The position numbers and the translations under genes were made by a program. A stretch of 64,000 bases of DNA from Flagellimonas yonaguniensis (GTDB lineage: Bacteria; Bacteroidota; Bacteroidia; Flavobacteriales; Flavobacteriaceae). How positions within the stretch are numbered: position 1 is the first letter of the stretch; the number at the start of each line of letters is the position of its first letter. Positions 15,634-24,607 of this stretch are shown in pieces. Where the stretch lies: NCBI RefSeq assembly GCF_029193885.1, contig NZ_JARFVB010000005.1:186001-250000 (forward strand). Direction: 5' to 3'. The notes under the pieces were generated by a model that had not been told where the DNA came from, did not search any database, and worked only from the letters and a program-made list of their open reading frames with translations.

Positions 15634-17868
15634 ATGCGATGGCTTTTAACTGTATTTTCAACAATGCTCCTGACGGCGAATTTAGGGTTATCCCAGGAAA
15701 GCAATGATGGCAAAGATTCAACTGCCCTGAAAACGGAAATCCTAAACGAGGTCATAGTCAATGGAAGTGCAATTCTAGGGAGTAAATTTGAAGCCATGAA
15801 CAGAACGGGTTCCGCAAATTATATATCGGCGAAAGAACTCCAAAAATTCAGTTATAACGATATTAACAGGATATTGAGAAACGTACCCGGGGTCAACATA
15901 TACGAGGAGGACGGTTTTGGATTACGGCCCAATATCAGTTTGAGGGGTACCTCCCCAGAACGTAGTGCAAAAATCAATCTTATGGAAGATGGGGTACTTA
16001 TAGCCCCCGCCCCCTACAGTGCCCCTGCCGCATATTATTTCCCCACCATCGGAAGGATGCAGGCCGTGGAAGTATTGAAGGGAAGTAGTCAGGTCCAGTA
16101 CGGGCCAAATACTACGGGTGGCGCTATCAATATGATCTCTACCCGGATACCGGACCGGTTTACGGGAAGAGCGACCTTATCGGCCGGTAACTTCAATTCA
16201 AAAAATACACAGATCGTAATAGGCGATAGTTTTAAGAACTTCGGATTCGTAAGCGAATACTATAACTACAATTCAGACGGTTTTAAAAATATTGACGGAG
16301 GGGGAAATACGGGTTTTGATAAATCGGACTATTTGGCAAAGTTTCGAATGAATACCGATGAAGGTGCCAAAGTCTATCAATCCCTTCTCTTTAAAATCCA
16401 ATTTTCCGAAGAAAGGGCCAATGAAACCTATTTAGGGTTGACCGATGCCGATTTCAATGAAAATCCGTATCGCAGATACAGGGCATCCTCGGAAGATGTG
16501 ATGGACGCGGAGCACCAACAATACCAATTAACACATTTTCTTAAACTTTCCCAGGCCCTGTCCATTACCACCACGGGATATGTGAACAAGTTTAAGCGCA
16601 ACTGGTATAAATTGGACGATGTAAATCTTGGGGAGCGTGTTGGCATAAACAATGTGCTCGCAGATCCGGAAACCTATGCCATGGAATATAATTCCCTGTT
16701 GGGAAACACGGATACCCCGGAAGATGTGTTCGGCATAAAAGCGAATAACAGGAGGTATACCTCCCAAGGAATACAGTCCATAGCCCGCTTGCGCTGGGGC
16801 GCTGATTGGCTGCAAAGTCTGGAGTTGGGTATTCGCTACCATGAGGATGAGGAGGATAGGTTTCAATGGGTAGACAGGTATGGTTTTCAGAACAATGAAC
16901 TAATACGCACAACGGTTGGCATCAAAGGGGCGGATGCCAACCGTATCAGCAACGCAAAGGCAATTGCTGCGCATACCTTGTACAAACTAAATTTGGGCAG
17001 GTTTACATTGACCCCGGGTATTCGGTACGAGAATATTACGTTGGGCAGGATAAATTACGGTACCAACGATGCAACGAGATCGGGTACGGACCTTTCCGAA
17101 CGTGAGAACCAAGTGGATGTTTGGATACCGGGAATAGGGGCAAATTATACCTTTACCGAAAATCTTTCCGTTTTTGGCGGGGTGCACAAAGGGTTTTCCC
17201 CTCCCGGCAATACCGAAGGCCAAGATGCGGAAAGCAGTATAAATTATGAATTGGGTACCCGTTTCAATTATCATGGAATTCAAGGCGAAGTGGTAGGCTA
17301 CTATAACGACTATCAAAACTTGTTGGGGAGCGACCTAGCGGCTACAGGTGGTACGGGCAGCTTGGACCAATTCAACGCTGGCGAGGTCAGGGTCAGCGGT
17401 GTAGAAGTATCGTTGAACTATAACCTTTTGAACAACAGCTCGGAAAAGGTCCGCTTACCGTTAACGTTTAACTATACCTTGACCGATACCGAGTTCCTTA
17501 GTTCATTTGACAGTGCCAACGCTATATTCGGGGAAGTCTCGGTTGGTGATGAAATACCCTATATCGCCAAGAACCAGTTCAATTTGAACCTTGGCCTAAA
17601 GCACAAAAAATTTGCTGTCGACCTGGGCGCACGCTATATCGATGCATTCAGGACACAAGCAGGAACAGGGACCATTCCCACAAATTTAAGGGTGGATTCC
17701 AATTTTGTCGTTGACATGTCGGGACGCTATTTCTACAATAGTCATTTTACCTTTTCCTTCAATATCATTAACTTGTTTGACACCACCTATGCGGTTTCAA
17801 GGGTTCCTGCCGGACTACGGCCTGGGCATCCATTCGGGGTTAATTTTTCAATAACCTATGGCCTTTAA
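15634..17868 (+). CDS. FecA-like TonB-dependent outer membrane receptor
   Basis: About 744 residues from the ATG at 15634, which starts a clean signal peptide (MRWLLTVFSTMLLTANLGLSQ). A plug domain (about 45-170) contains INRILRNVPGVNIYEEDGFG and GVLIAPAPYSAPAAYYFPT, then VLKGSSQVQYGPNTTGGAINM, typical of FecA-type receptors; a 22-strand barrel follows and ends FGVNFSITYGL with a terminal aromatic-rich strand. No STN or signalling domain is present. Likely substrate is an iron or other metal chelate. It is divergent from the HYC gene and convergent with the ECF sigma gene. Confidence 0.9.
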   Translation: MRWLLTVFSTMLLTANLGLSQESNDGKDSTALKTEILNEVIVNGSAILGSKFEAMNRTGSANYISAKELQKFSYNDINRILRNVPGVNIYEEDGFGLRPNISLRGTSPERSAKINLMEDGVLIAPAPYSAPAAYYFPTIGRMQAVEVLKGSSQVQYGPNTTGGAINMISTRIPDRFTGRATLSAGNFNSKNTQIVIGDSFKNFGFVSEYYNYNSDGFKNIDGGGNTGFDKSDYLAKFRMNTDEGAKVYQSLLFKIQFSEERANETYLGLTDADFNENPYRRYRASSEDVMDAEHQQYQLTHFLKLSQALSITTTGYVNKFKRNWYKLDDVNLGERVGINNVLADPETYAMEYNSLLGNTDTPEDVFGIKANNRRYTSQGIQSIARLRWGADWLQSLELGIRYHEDEEDRFQWVDRYGFQNNELIRTTVGIKGADANRISNAKAIAAHTLYKLNLGRFTLTPGIRYENITLGRINYGTNDATRSGTDLSERENQVDVWIPGIGANYTFTENLSVFGGVHKGFSPPGNTEGQDAESSINYELGTRFNYHGIQGEVVGYYNDYQNLLGSDLAATGGTGSLDQFNAGEVRVSGVEVSLNYNLLNNSSEKVRLPLTFNYTLTDTEFLSSFDSANAIFGEVSVGDEIPYIAKNQFNLNLGLKHKKFAVDLGARYIDAFRTQAGTGTIPTNLRVDSNFVVDMSGRYFYNSHFTFSFNIINLFDTTYAVSRVPAGLRPGHPFGVNFSITYGL

Positions 17869-17914
17869 AAGGAAGAATCATAATTTTTAGACCATGTCAA
17901 TTGAAAACCGATGT

Positions 17915-17934
17915 AAGGACATTTGTCCTTTTTA
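17915..17934 (+). terminator. Hairpin terminator after the TonB receptor gene
   Basis: AAGGAC-ATTT-GTCCTT (17915-17930) is a perfect 6-bp hairpin followed by TTTA. It lies between convergent genes, just beyond the sigma-factor stop codon (17932-17934, on the other strand), so it can serve the plus-strand receptor transcript. Confidence 0.6.
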
Positions 17935-18516
17935 CGTCACATGGCCAAGAATTAAAAACAGCACTTGAATTTTTTCTTTTAATTTTTCCCTTAAAATTTT
18001 GAGGGCTTTGGTAAGATGTCCTTCGACCGTTTTGATGGAGATACCCAAATGTTCCGCAATCTCAGTATTGGTTAGACCTTCTTTCTTACTTAACTTAAAT
18101 ACTTGGTTGCATTTCTTGGGAAGCTGTTCGATCTCTTTTTCAACTAGTTCCACCTTATGTTTTAAGTCTTCTTGATATTCCCTTTCAATTACATGGTCCA
18201 AAGTTTCGGCATAGGTAGTCTCGAAAAAATAAGTTTCTTTCTTATACTTTTTTACATGGTCCAAAAAATTGTTTCGGACAGACTTGAAGAGCCATCCCTT
18301 TACGATGGTTCCCTTTTTTATATTATCCCTTTTCTTCCATAGTTTGAAAAATGCTTCCTGCACCAAATCTTTTGCCAAAGCTTCGTTACGGCTTAAACTT
18401 TTTGCGTACCAGTAGATTTCATTGTAATAGGACTCAATGACTGTTTTGAAAGCCTTCCTATCCCCTTTTTGGATTGCTTCAACCTTAATTTTTTCATCCA
18501 AGTTATTTGAATTCAT
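17932..18516 (-). CDS. ECF RNA polymerase sigma factor, FecI-like
   Basis: 194 residues. Region 2 is seen in DLVQEAFFKLWKKRD (about 48-62) and region 4 in the C-terminal helix-turn-helix LTNTEIAEHLGISIKTVEGHL (about 150-170). These are the marks of Bacteroidota sigma-70 family ECF factors that pair with FecR anti-sigma proteins. The FecR gene at 18633 is divergent rather than downstream, which is less common. Probably controls the SusC/SusD pair at 19889-24509, the TonB receptor at 15634, or both. ATG at 18516. Confidence 0.9.
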   Translation of the reverse strand: MNSNNLDEKIKVEAIQKGDRKAFKTVIESYYNEIYWYAKSLSRNEALAKDLVQEAFFKLWKKRDNIKKGTIVKGWLFKSVRNNFLDHVKKYKKETYFFETTYAETLDHVIEREYQEDLKHKVELVEKEIEQLPKKCNQVFKLSKKEGLTNTEIAEHLGISIKTVEGHLTKALKILREKLKEKIQVLFLILGHVT

Positions 18517-18632
18517 AGGCTATTTTAACAAAAAAAAAATCAATATTATAGATTATTGACAATAAAAAGTAAGGGTATTGTATAGTTCAATCGTTTACAT
18601 AATATGAATTGGGACTTTCCTAAAAATCATCA

Positions 18633-19784
18633 ATGAAAAACAAGAAAATAGAAATTATCATACACAAATTTTTGGCCAATACGGCAACTTTGGATGAGAT
18701 TGATATTTTGGCCAAATGGGTCGATAAAAATAAATCTAGCTTTCAGGAAGAGGTGGAACTCCATCATCTAATAACCGGGGCTGGAGAAGAAGAAAGTACG
18801 GAACACCTAAAGAAAAATCTGACATCGGCCTTTTATCACGCTAGACTCGTCGCAGGCAGGGTCAAAAAAAGGAACTTACTACTCAGGTATGCCGCGATTT
18901 TTGTCGGCGTTCTTATGTTAGGTATTTATGCTTACGAGCAACGTAGTCCTGAAGTAATTCTTGAAAAAGAAGCCACGATTACTTTTGAAGATGGGTCTAA
19001 AAAGGAAACCTTAAATGACAAGGCAACCGGAATAGTGTCTACTACAAATGCTTATGTGGTAGAGCAAGAAGGCACTAAAATTACCTATAAAAAAGTAGCA
19101 TCGAACCAAAAAAAGGTGAATCGGTTGGTGTTCAACACCTTGGATGTACCTTATGGGAAAAAGTTTCAGTTGGTACTATCCGATGGTACGGAAGTATACC
19201 TTAATTCGGGTTCTTCAATTACATACCCAGTGGTATTTTACGACGAAGGCCCAAGGAATGTTGTTCTTAGAGGGGAAGCTTACTTTACCGTTGCTCCGGA
19301 TTCTTTAAGGCCATTTACGGTCAGCACACAGCTTCTTGATGCAAAGGTCCTAGGGACGGAATTTAATATTTCCAGTTACCGAGATGACGAACATATTCAA
19401 GTGGTACTTGTTGAAGGTAGTCTGTCAGTCGGTCGGAATAATTCTATTGGTTCGGGAGATGTAATCCTAAAACCGAATCAGCTGGCTTCCTATTCCTATT
19501 CCGATGATGAACTAGCCACTGCTAATATAGATGTTAGCAGTTACATTGCTTGGAAAAATGGCATATTGTTGTTCAAGAACGAAGACTTTTATCATATCGC
19601 AAAAAAACTTGAAAGGCACTATGATGTAAAAATCGAGATAAAGGATATGCAGGTAAGCAAAGAAAGATATACAGGAAGGTTTAAAACGGAAACCATTGAG
19701 GAAATACTACAGGCTTTTCAACGGATTAAAAGTTTTGACTACAACATTGAAAACAATAACATTAAAATTAACCTTAAAAACTAA
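18633..19784 (+). CDS. FecR-family anti-sigma factor
   Basis: 383 residues. A cytoplasmic N-terminal part (about 1-85) is followed by one TM helix (about 88-104, RYAAIFVGVLMLGIYAY), a periplasmic FecR domain with VPYGKKFQLVLSDGTEVYLN and FTVSTQLLDAKVLGTEFNI, and a DUF4974-like C-terminal domain containing YDVKIEIKD and IEEILQAFQ. It should bind the divergently encoded ECF sigma and receive a signal from the STN domain of the SusC protein downstream. ATG at 18633, 116 bp from the sigma start. Confidence 0.9.
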   Translation: MKNKKIEIIIHKFLANTATLDEIDILAKWVDKNKSSFQEEVELHHLITGAGEEESTEHLKKNLTSAFYHARLVAGRVKKRNLLLRYAAIFVGVLMLGIYAYEQRSPEVILEKEATITFEDGSKKETLNDKATGIVSTTNAYVVEQEGTKITYKKVASNQKKVNRLVFNTLDVPYGKKFQLVLSDGTEVYLNSGSSITYPVVFYDEGPRNVVLRGEAYFTVAPDSLRPFTVSTQLLDAKVLGTEFNISSYRDDEHIQVVLVEGSLSVGRNNSIGSGDVILKPNQLASYSYSDDELATANIDVSSYIAWKNGILLFKNEDFYHIAKKLERHYDVKIEIKDMQVSKERYTGRFKTETIEEILQAFQRIKSFDYNIENNNIKINLKN

Positions 19785-19806
19785 GCGTATGGAGTGAACC
19801 TTAAAA

Positions 19807-19839
19807 GAATCAGGGATTGCTGGAACAATCCCATGATTC
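19807..19839 (+). terminator. Stable hairpin between fecR and susC genes
   Basis: GAATCA-GGGATTG-CTGGAA-CAATCCC-(A)-TGATTC forms a 13-bp stem with one bulged A and a 6-nt loop. It has no T-tract after it, so rather than a classical intrinsic terminator it may be an attenuator or an mRNA-processing or stability element that sets fecR versus susC expression. Confidence 0.5.
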
Positions 19840-19888
19840 CAAACGAATTTAAAAACTATTTGACCAATTTCTAAACTCTCTCAAAAGT

Positions 19889-22800
19889 ATGAAAAACACA
19901 CTATGTAAAAGGTATTTTACGATTAAAATAGACCTGAAAATGAAAATTACCATGTTGTTTCTTTTAGTTGCCTTTTTTCAACTTCAGGCAAATAACACGT
20001 ATTCCCAGAAATCCAATATTTCTATGAACATGAAGGATGCTACGATAGCCTCCGTATTTGAAGAAATAGAGAAAACGACCGATTTCAACATTCTTTATAA
20101 GAATTCCACTTTAGACATCAATAAACGTATTTCCGTAAACGTCGACAAAGTCAAGATAGATGAACTGATGGGTATAGTTCTAAAGGAAACCGATGTTTCT
20201 TTTGAAATTAGAAGAAAACTTATCGTGTTGGTTGAAAACGGCAAAACGTTGAATTCCGGTACAAGTCCGGCCTCATCCAATCCTCCAAAGGTTCCGGATC
20301 AAACTATGACGGTAACTGGCACGGTAACCGATCAAGACAATATTCCCTTAGGTGGAGTGAGTATTGTCATCAAGGGCTCCACTAAGGGGGTTTCCACCAA
20401 TTTTGATGGGGAATATGAAATAGAAGCTTCTGAGGGCGATATTCTTGTGTTCTCCTATATTGGCTTTTCCTCACGTGAAATCAGTGTAAAACAAGCAGAC
20501 GTAATTAACGTTGCCATGATGCAAAGTTCAATGGATTTGAACGAAGTAATCGTTACCGCAACCGGTGCGCGCCGTAAGGTTGAGATGGGAAATTCCATTG
20601 CGAATCTCAACGTTGCCGATGACGTAAAGCAGCGGCCGATAAGCAATGTCTCGGACCTACTTCAGGGGCAGGCGACCGGCGTTCAGATTTCAAGTAGTGG
20701 AGGTTCTACAGGCATGGGCTCGCGCATTAGGATCAGGGGTTCGAACAGTGCATCCCTTTCCAACGAACCAGTAATTTATGTTGATGGTATTTTGATTAAT
20801 AACGAGGCAAATTCAATCTCTTTTGAAACAGGTGGGCAATCCCCTTCCCGTTTAAATGATATCAACCCAGAGGATATTGAGTCTATCGAAATCATCAAGG
20901 GTCCTTCCGCGGCAACATTATACGGATCTATTGCGGCCAACGGTGTAATTCGTATTACCACTAAAAAAGGTAAACAAGGAGAACCAAGATGGTCTGCATT
21001 TTTCGAGAGCGGTTTGGTAGAAGATGTAACAACCTATCCCAAAAACTATCAGGCACTTGACGCAGCAGGCAATCCCGGTTTCAACTTTGAAGCGGCCGAA
21101 GGCACTTTTGTCCACAGTACGGTCAATTCTTTTCAGCCCTTGAACGACCCGCGTACCTCGCCTTTTAGAACCGGACAGTCTTATGGCGGTGGGTTGAGCG
21201 TATCGGGAGGTTCGGAAGTACTCACCTATTTCCTTTCGGGAAGTCTTACCGACGGTGAAGGCGTGTTGCCCGTCAATAACATAAAAAGAACGAATTTCCG
21301 GGGAAATTTCGGAGCCAAGATTACTGATGACCTTAAGGTAAATTTGACCACGGGCTACACCAACAGTAATCTGGAACTTCCCTTGAACGATAATTTTGCC
21401 CTCGCATTAATGAGTCAGGGCCTAAATGGTACATCGACCATAGATGTCAACAACGGTTGGGGCGAATTTACACCCGATGAACTGTTTACCATAGACACCC
21501 GGCAAATAATCAATCGTTTTACCAGTGGTCTTGAACTCATTTGGCAACCCTCTGAAAAATTGAACCTAAGAGCCTCCGGAGGCCTAGATTTTACATCCCG
21601 TTGGGACAGTCAGTTTTTCCCCACGGGTGAAGCCCCTGATTTTCTAAACTACGACGAAGGTGCCCGGTTCTCTAATAGGTTCAACGATTTTGTCTATACT
21701 TTGGATGCCGTAGGTTCTTACAAAACAGATATTTGGGAGGGCATAAATTCCAGAACTTCCCTTGGATTCCAATATTTACAGAATCTTTCGCAAGGCACCT
21801 TCGCAACCGGTCTTCAGTTGGTTGCGGGTAGTAATTCTATTGCGGGGGCAGCAGTAACACAAAGTAACGAACAGACCATCGAGTCGCGTACCGTAGGTGT
21901 CTTTGTGGAGGAACAGATCGGTTTTAATGACAAATTGTTCGTGACTGGTGCCGTACGGGCCGATCGCGGGAGTTCTTTTGGTGCCTCGTTCAATTCGGTA
22001 TTTTACCCCAAAGTGAGTGCTTCTTGGCTGATTTCGGAAGAAGAATTTTTCAATGATTCCGACAAATATGGTATAAGCTCGTTACGGCTTAGAGGAGCCT
22101 GGGGAGCCTCGGGGGTACAACCGGGCACCAATGATGCGCTGAGGTTTTTCAATCCCATAGCCGCTACACTGGACGGACAAAGTGTTACCGGGGTCACTAT
22201 TGGCAGCGTTGGAAACTCCGACTTAACCCCAGAGCGGTCAACGGAAGTTGAGTTCGGCTTTGATGCGAAACTATTGTCCGAAAAAATTGGCTTTGAAATG
22301 ACCTATTTTAATAAACGTACCGAAGATGCTCTTATATTTAGGCAATTGCCCTTATCGCTCGGCGTGGGCGAAGGGCGCTTTGAAAATTTGGGTTCCGTTA
22401 AAAACTCGGGTATTGAAATTGGATTGAACACAAGAATCATCGAAACCGATAAGTTTTTCTTTGGGGTCGATTTTGTGGGTTCGTTCATAGATAATGAATT
22501 GATAGAATTGGGTGAGGGCATACAACCGGTCATTTTTGGTCAACAACGTCACGTTGAAGGCTTTCCCCTTGGCGGTTACTGGGATGAAACCTATACTTTT
22601 AACGATGCCAATGGCGATGGTTTCATTGGGCAGGATGAGATACAAGTTGGGGAAGTAGGGTACTTAGGTACGCCGTTTGCCACTACCGATATTTCATTTA
22701 CCCCAACACTTAGTTTTTTCGAAAATCAATTTGTGCTAAGAGGACTCCTAAACTACAGGGGTGGTCAAAAACTTTATAACAACACCGGTTCTTGGCGAAA

Positions 22801-23152
22801 CGGGAATAGTAACAACCAAGAACTGAACGATCCCAATGCCTCGCTTGCCGATCAGGCAAGGGCCGTTGCATCAAAATTTTTGGGCACTAATGCTGGGTAT
22901 ATCGAAGATGCTTCGTTTTGGAGGCTTCGTGAAATTTCGTTGACCTATAATGCGCCTATCACCTTTTCGAGTCAACTTGGTTTTGATCGTATAAGCCTGA
23001 CGCTTTCCGGGCAAAACTTGGGTGTATGGACCGACTACACGGGACTTGATCCCGAAATAAGTTCTGAGGGGCAAGCCAATTTTACTACTGAGGAATTTCT
23101 CAGTCAATCACCCGTGCGTTCTTGGAAAGCAAGGCTAAACCTATCTTTTTAA
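19889..23152 (+). CDS. SusC/RagA-family TonB-linked outer membrane protein with STN domain
   Basis: 1087 residues. After a signal peptide (ending near NTYSQ) there is an STN/secretin-TonB domain (about 45-115), a carboxypeptidase-regulatory-like beta domain (TVTGTVTDQDNIPLGGVSIV, about 139-215), a DLNEVIVTATGARR segment, and a plug with GSSGGSTGMGSRIRIRGSNSA. The barrel ends RSWKARLNLSF. STN domains of this kind signal to FecR, so this transporter is the probable sensor for the FecI/FecR pair. Substrate unknown: a glycan, peptide or chelate. The SusD partner follows after 19 bp. Confidence 0.92.
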   Translation: MKNTLCKRYFTIKIDLKMKITMLFLLVAFFQLQANNTYSQKSNISMNMKDATIASVFEEIEKTTDFNILYKNSTLDINKRISVNVDKVKIDELMGIVLKETDVSFEIRRKLIVLVENGKTLNSGTSPASSNPPKVPDQTMTVTGTVTDQDNIPLGGVSIVIKGSTKGVSTNFDGEYEIEASEGDILVFSYIGFSSREISVKQADVINVAMMQSSMDLNEVIVTATGARRKVEMGNSIANLNVADDVKQRPISNVSDLLQGQATGVQISSSGGSTGMGSRIRIRGSNSASLSNEPVIYVDGILINNEANSISFETGGQSPSRLNDINPEDIESIEIIKGPSAATLYGSIAANGVIRITTKKGKQGEPRWSAFFESGLVEDVTTYPKNYQALDAAGNPGFNFEAAEGTFVHSTVNSFQPLNDPRTSPFRTGQSYGGGLSVSGGSEVLTYFLSGSLTDGEGVLPVNNIKRTNFRGNFGAKITDDLKVNLTTGYTNSNLELPLNDNFALALMSQGLNGTSTIDVNNGWGEFTPDELFTIDTRQIINRFTSGLELIWQPSEKLNLRASGGLDFTSRWDSQFFPTGEAPDFLNYDEGARFSNRFNDFVYTLDAVGSYKTDIWEGINSRTSLGFQYLQNLSQGTFATGLQLVAGSNSIAGAAVTQSNEQTIESRTVGVFVEEQIGFNDKLFVTGAVRADRGSSFGASFNSVFYPKVSASWLISEEEFFNDSDKYGISSLRLRGAWGASGVQPGTNDALRFFNPIAATLDGQSVTGVTIGSVGNSDLTPERSTEVEFGFDAKLLSEKIGFEMTYFNKRTEDALIFRQLPLSLGVGEGRFENLGSVKNSGIEIGLNTRIIETDKFFFGVDFVGSFIDNELIELGEGIQPVIFGQQRHVEGFPLGGYWDETYTFNDANGDGFIGQDEIQVGEVGYLGTPFATTDISFTPTLSFFENQFVLRGLLNYRGGQKLYNNTGSWRNGNSNNQELNDPNASLADQARAVASKFLGTNAGYIEDASFWRLREISLTYNAPITFSSQLGFDRISLTLSGQNLGVWTDYTGLDPEISSEGQANFTTEEFLSQSPVRSWKARLNLSF

Positions 23153-23171
23153 CATTAAAAAATCTAAGAAA

Positions 23172-24509
23172 ATGAGAACATTACTGAAAATAAAAAACAA
23201 CTATTCCAGATTGATCTTTAATGTCGTTGTTTTGGTTGTACTTACATCGTTGAGTATATCTTGCGATTCGGTGGTAGAAGTTACAGATCCTGATATTGTT
23301 ACACCGGAATCGCTTAATAGCGAAGCCGGTATACAAACCCTGCGCGCAGGTTCTTTGGGAGATCTTGCCGTGGCCATGAGCGGTTCCGCAGCAGGCCATG
23401 GGGCTACCACGGGCCTAATCGTTATGAGCGGCCTTATGGCTGACGAGTATAGTTATTCTGGAACCTTTCCCACTAGACGTGAGGCTGATACCCGAAACCT
23501 TCAAGATATTAACGGTGACATAAATACAATTTATGGTAACCTGCACAGATCACGAACCGGGGCCGAAACTACTATAGACCTTCTTGCCAATTTCGGCGGA
23601 AATCCAGAAGTGGAAAGTGAGATGCAAAGTATCGTTGGGTATGCCTATGTTATGTTCGCAGAAACCTTTTGCGGTGGGGTTCCCTTTAGCAAGGCACCTG
23701 CCGACGGAGGTGAATTGATCTATGGGGAGCCTTTGACTACTGAGCAAATGTTTAATGCTGCGGTCGAATGGTTTGATCAAGCCATCACCAACGCCGGCAG
23801 CAACGATAAATTGGCCAACCTGGGGCGGTTAGGCAAGGCCCGCTCCCTTTTGGGCCTAGGACAAATTGATGCCGCGGCTGGCGAAGTAGCTGCTGTTCCA
23901 TCAGATTTTGTTTACAATATTGAACAATCGGACAACAGTCGTAGACAAGAGAACGGTATTTATATAATGACTACTGTTCGCCGTCAGTTTTCTATAGCAG
24001 ATGGCAAAGGCGGCAATGGTCTAATGTACCGCTCCGCTATGGATCCCCGGACACCTTGGGACGGGGGCACGGAATTTGGACAAGATGATATTACCCTGTA
24101 TTACAACCAACTCAAATTCAATTCCTCCAGTGTACCCGTGGCCTTGGCCTCAGGAATAGAAGCAAGGTTGATCGAAGCCGAGGCGGCCGCTAGTGCAGAT
24201 GATGCCCAAACCGTCGCGAATATACATAATGAACTTAGGGCCGCAATGGGTCTATCAGAGTTAGACCTCTCAGGAATTAGTGGCGAAGACCTGTTGCTGG
24301 CCCATTTTTCAGAACGTGCCTTTTGGTTGTTCAGTACCGGTCATCGACTGGGAGACCTAAGAAGACTTGTGGATGTTTATGATATGATGCCCTCTAGTGT
24401 GTTTCCATGGGGGCCTTATTTCAAGGGAGGGGAATATAATCCCAATCTTAAATTTCTAGTCCCACAGTCAGAATCTAACAACCCCAATTATGTTGGCTGT
24501 TTGGATTGA
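23172..24509 (+). CDS. SusD/RagB-family substrate-binding lipoprotein
   Basis: 445 residues, somewhat short for SusD. The lipobox is LSISC (Cys about 32). The SusD helical repeats are seen around IYGNLHRSRTGAETTIDLL, GYAYVMFAETFCGGVPFS and GRLGKARSLLGLGQ, with a C-terminal RAFWLFSTGHRLGDLRR typical of the family. It would sit on the outer face of the outer membrane as the lid of the SusC transporter directly upstream. The strong terminator after the gene closes the pair. Confidence 0.9.
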   Translation: MRTLLKIKNNYSRLIFNVVVLVVLTSLSISCDSVVEVTDPDIVTPESLNSEAGIQTLRAGSLGDLAVAMSGSAAGHGATTGLIVMSGLMADEYSYSGTFPTRREADTRNLQDINGDINTIYGNLHRSRTGAETTIDLLANFGGNPEVESEMQSIVGYAYVMFAETFCGGVPFSKAPADGGELIYGEPLTTEQMFNAAVEWFDQAITNAGSNDKLANLGRLGKARSLLGLGQIDAAAGEVAAVPSDFVYNIEQSDNSRRQENGIYIMTTVRRQFSIADGKGGNGLMYRSAMDPRTPWDGGTEFGQDDITLYYNQLKFNSSSVPVALASGIEARLIEAEAAASADDAQTVANIHNELRAAMGLSELDLSGISGEDLLLAHFSERAFWLFSTGHRLGDLRRLVDVYDMMPSSVFPWGPYFKGGEYNPNLKFLVPQSESNNPNYVGCLD

Positions 24510-24532
24510 AAATATTTGAAAATGTCATACAA

Positions 24533-24569
24533 AAAAGAGAGGAGGCTTTTTAGGGCCTCTTTTCTTTTT
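24533..24569 (+). terminator. Strong intrinsic terminator after susD
   Basis: A 14-bp stem (24533-24546 with 24555-24568, two G-U pairs) around an 8-nt TTTTTAGG loop; the 3' arm itself is T-rich (CTTTTCTTTTT), giving a classical terminator. It ends the SusC/SusD transcript 24 bp after the susD stop. Confidence 0.85.
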
Positions 24570-24607
24570 AAGTTTGCTGAAGGCAAAGTTGTCAATTACA
24601 TTTTTTT

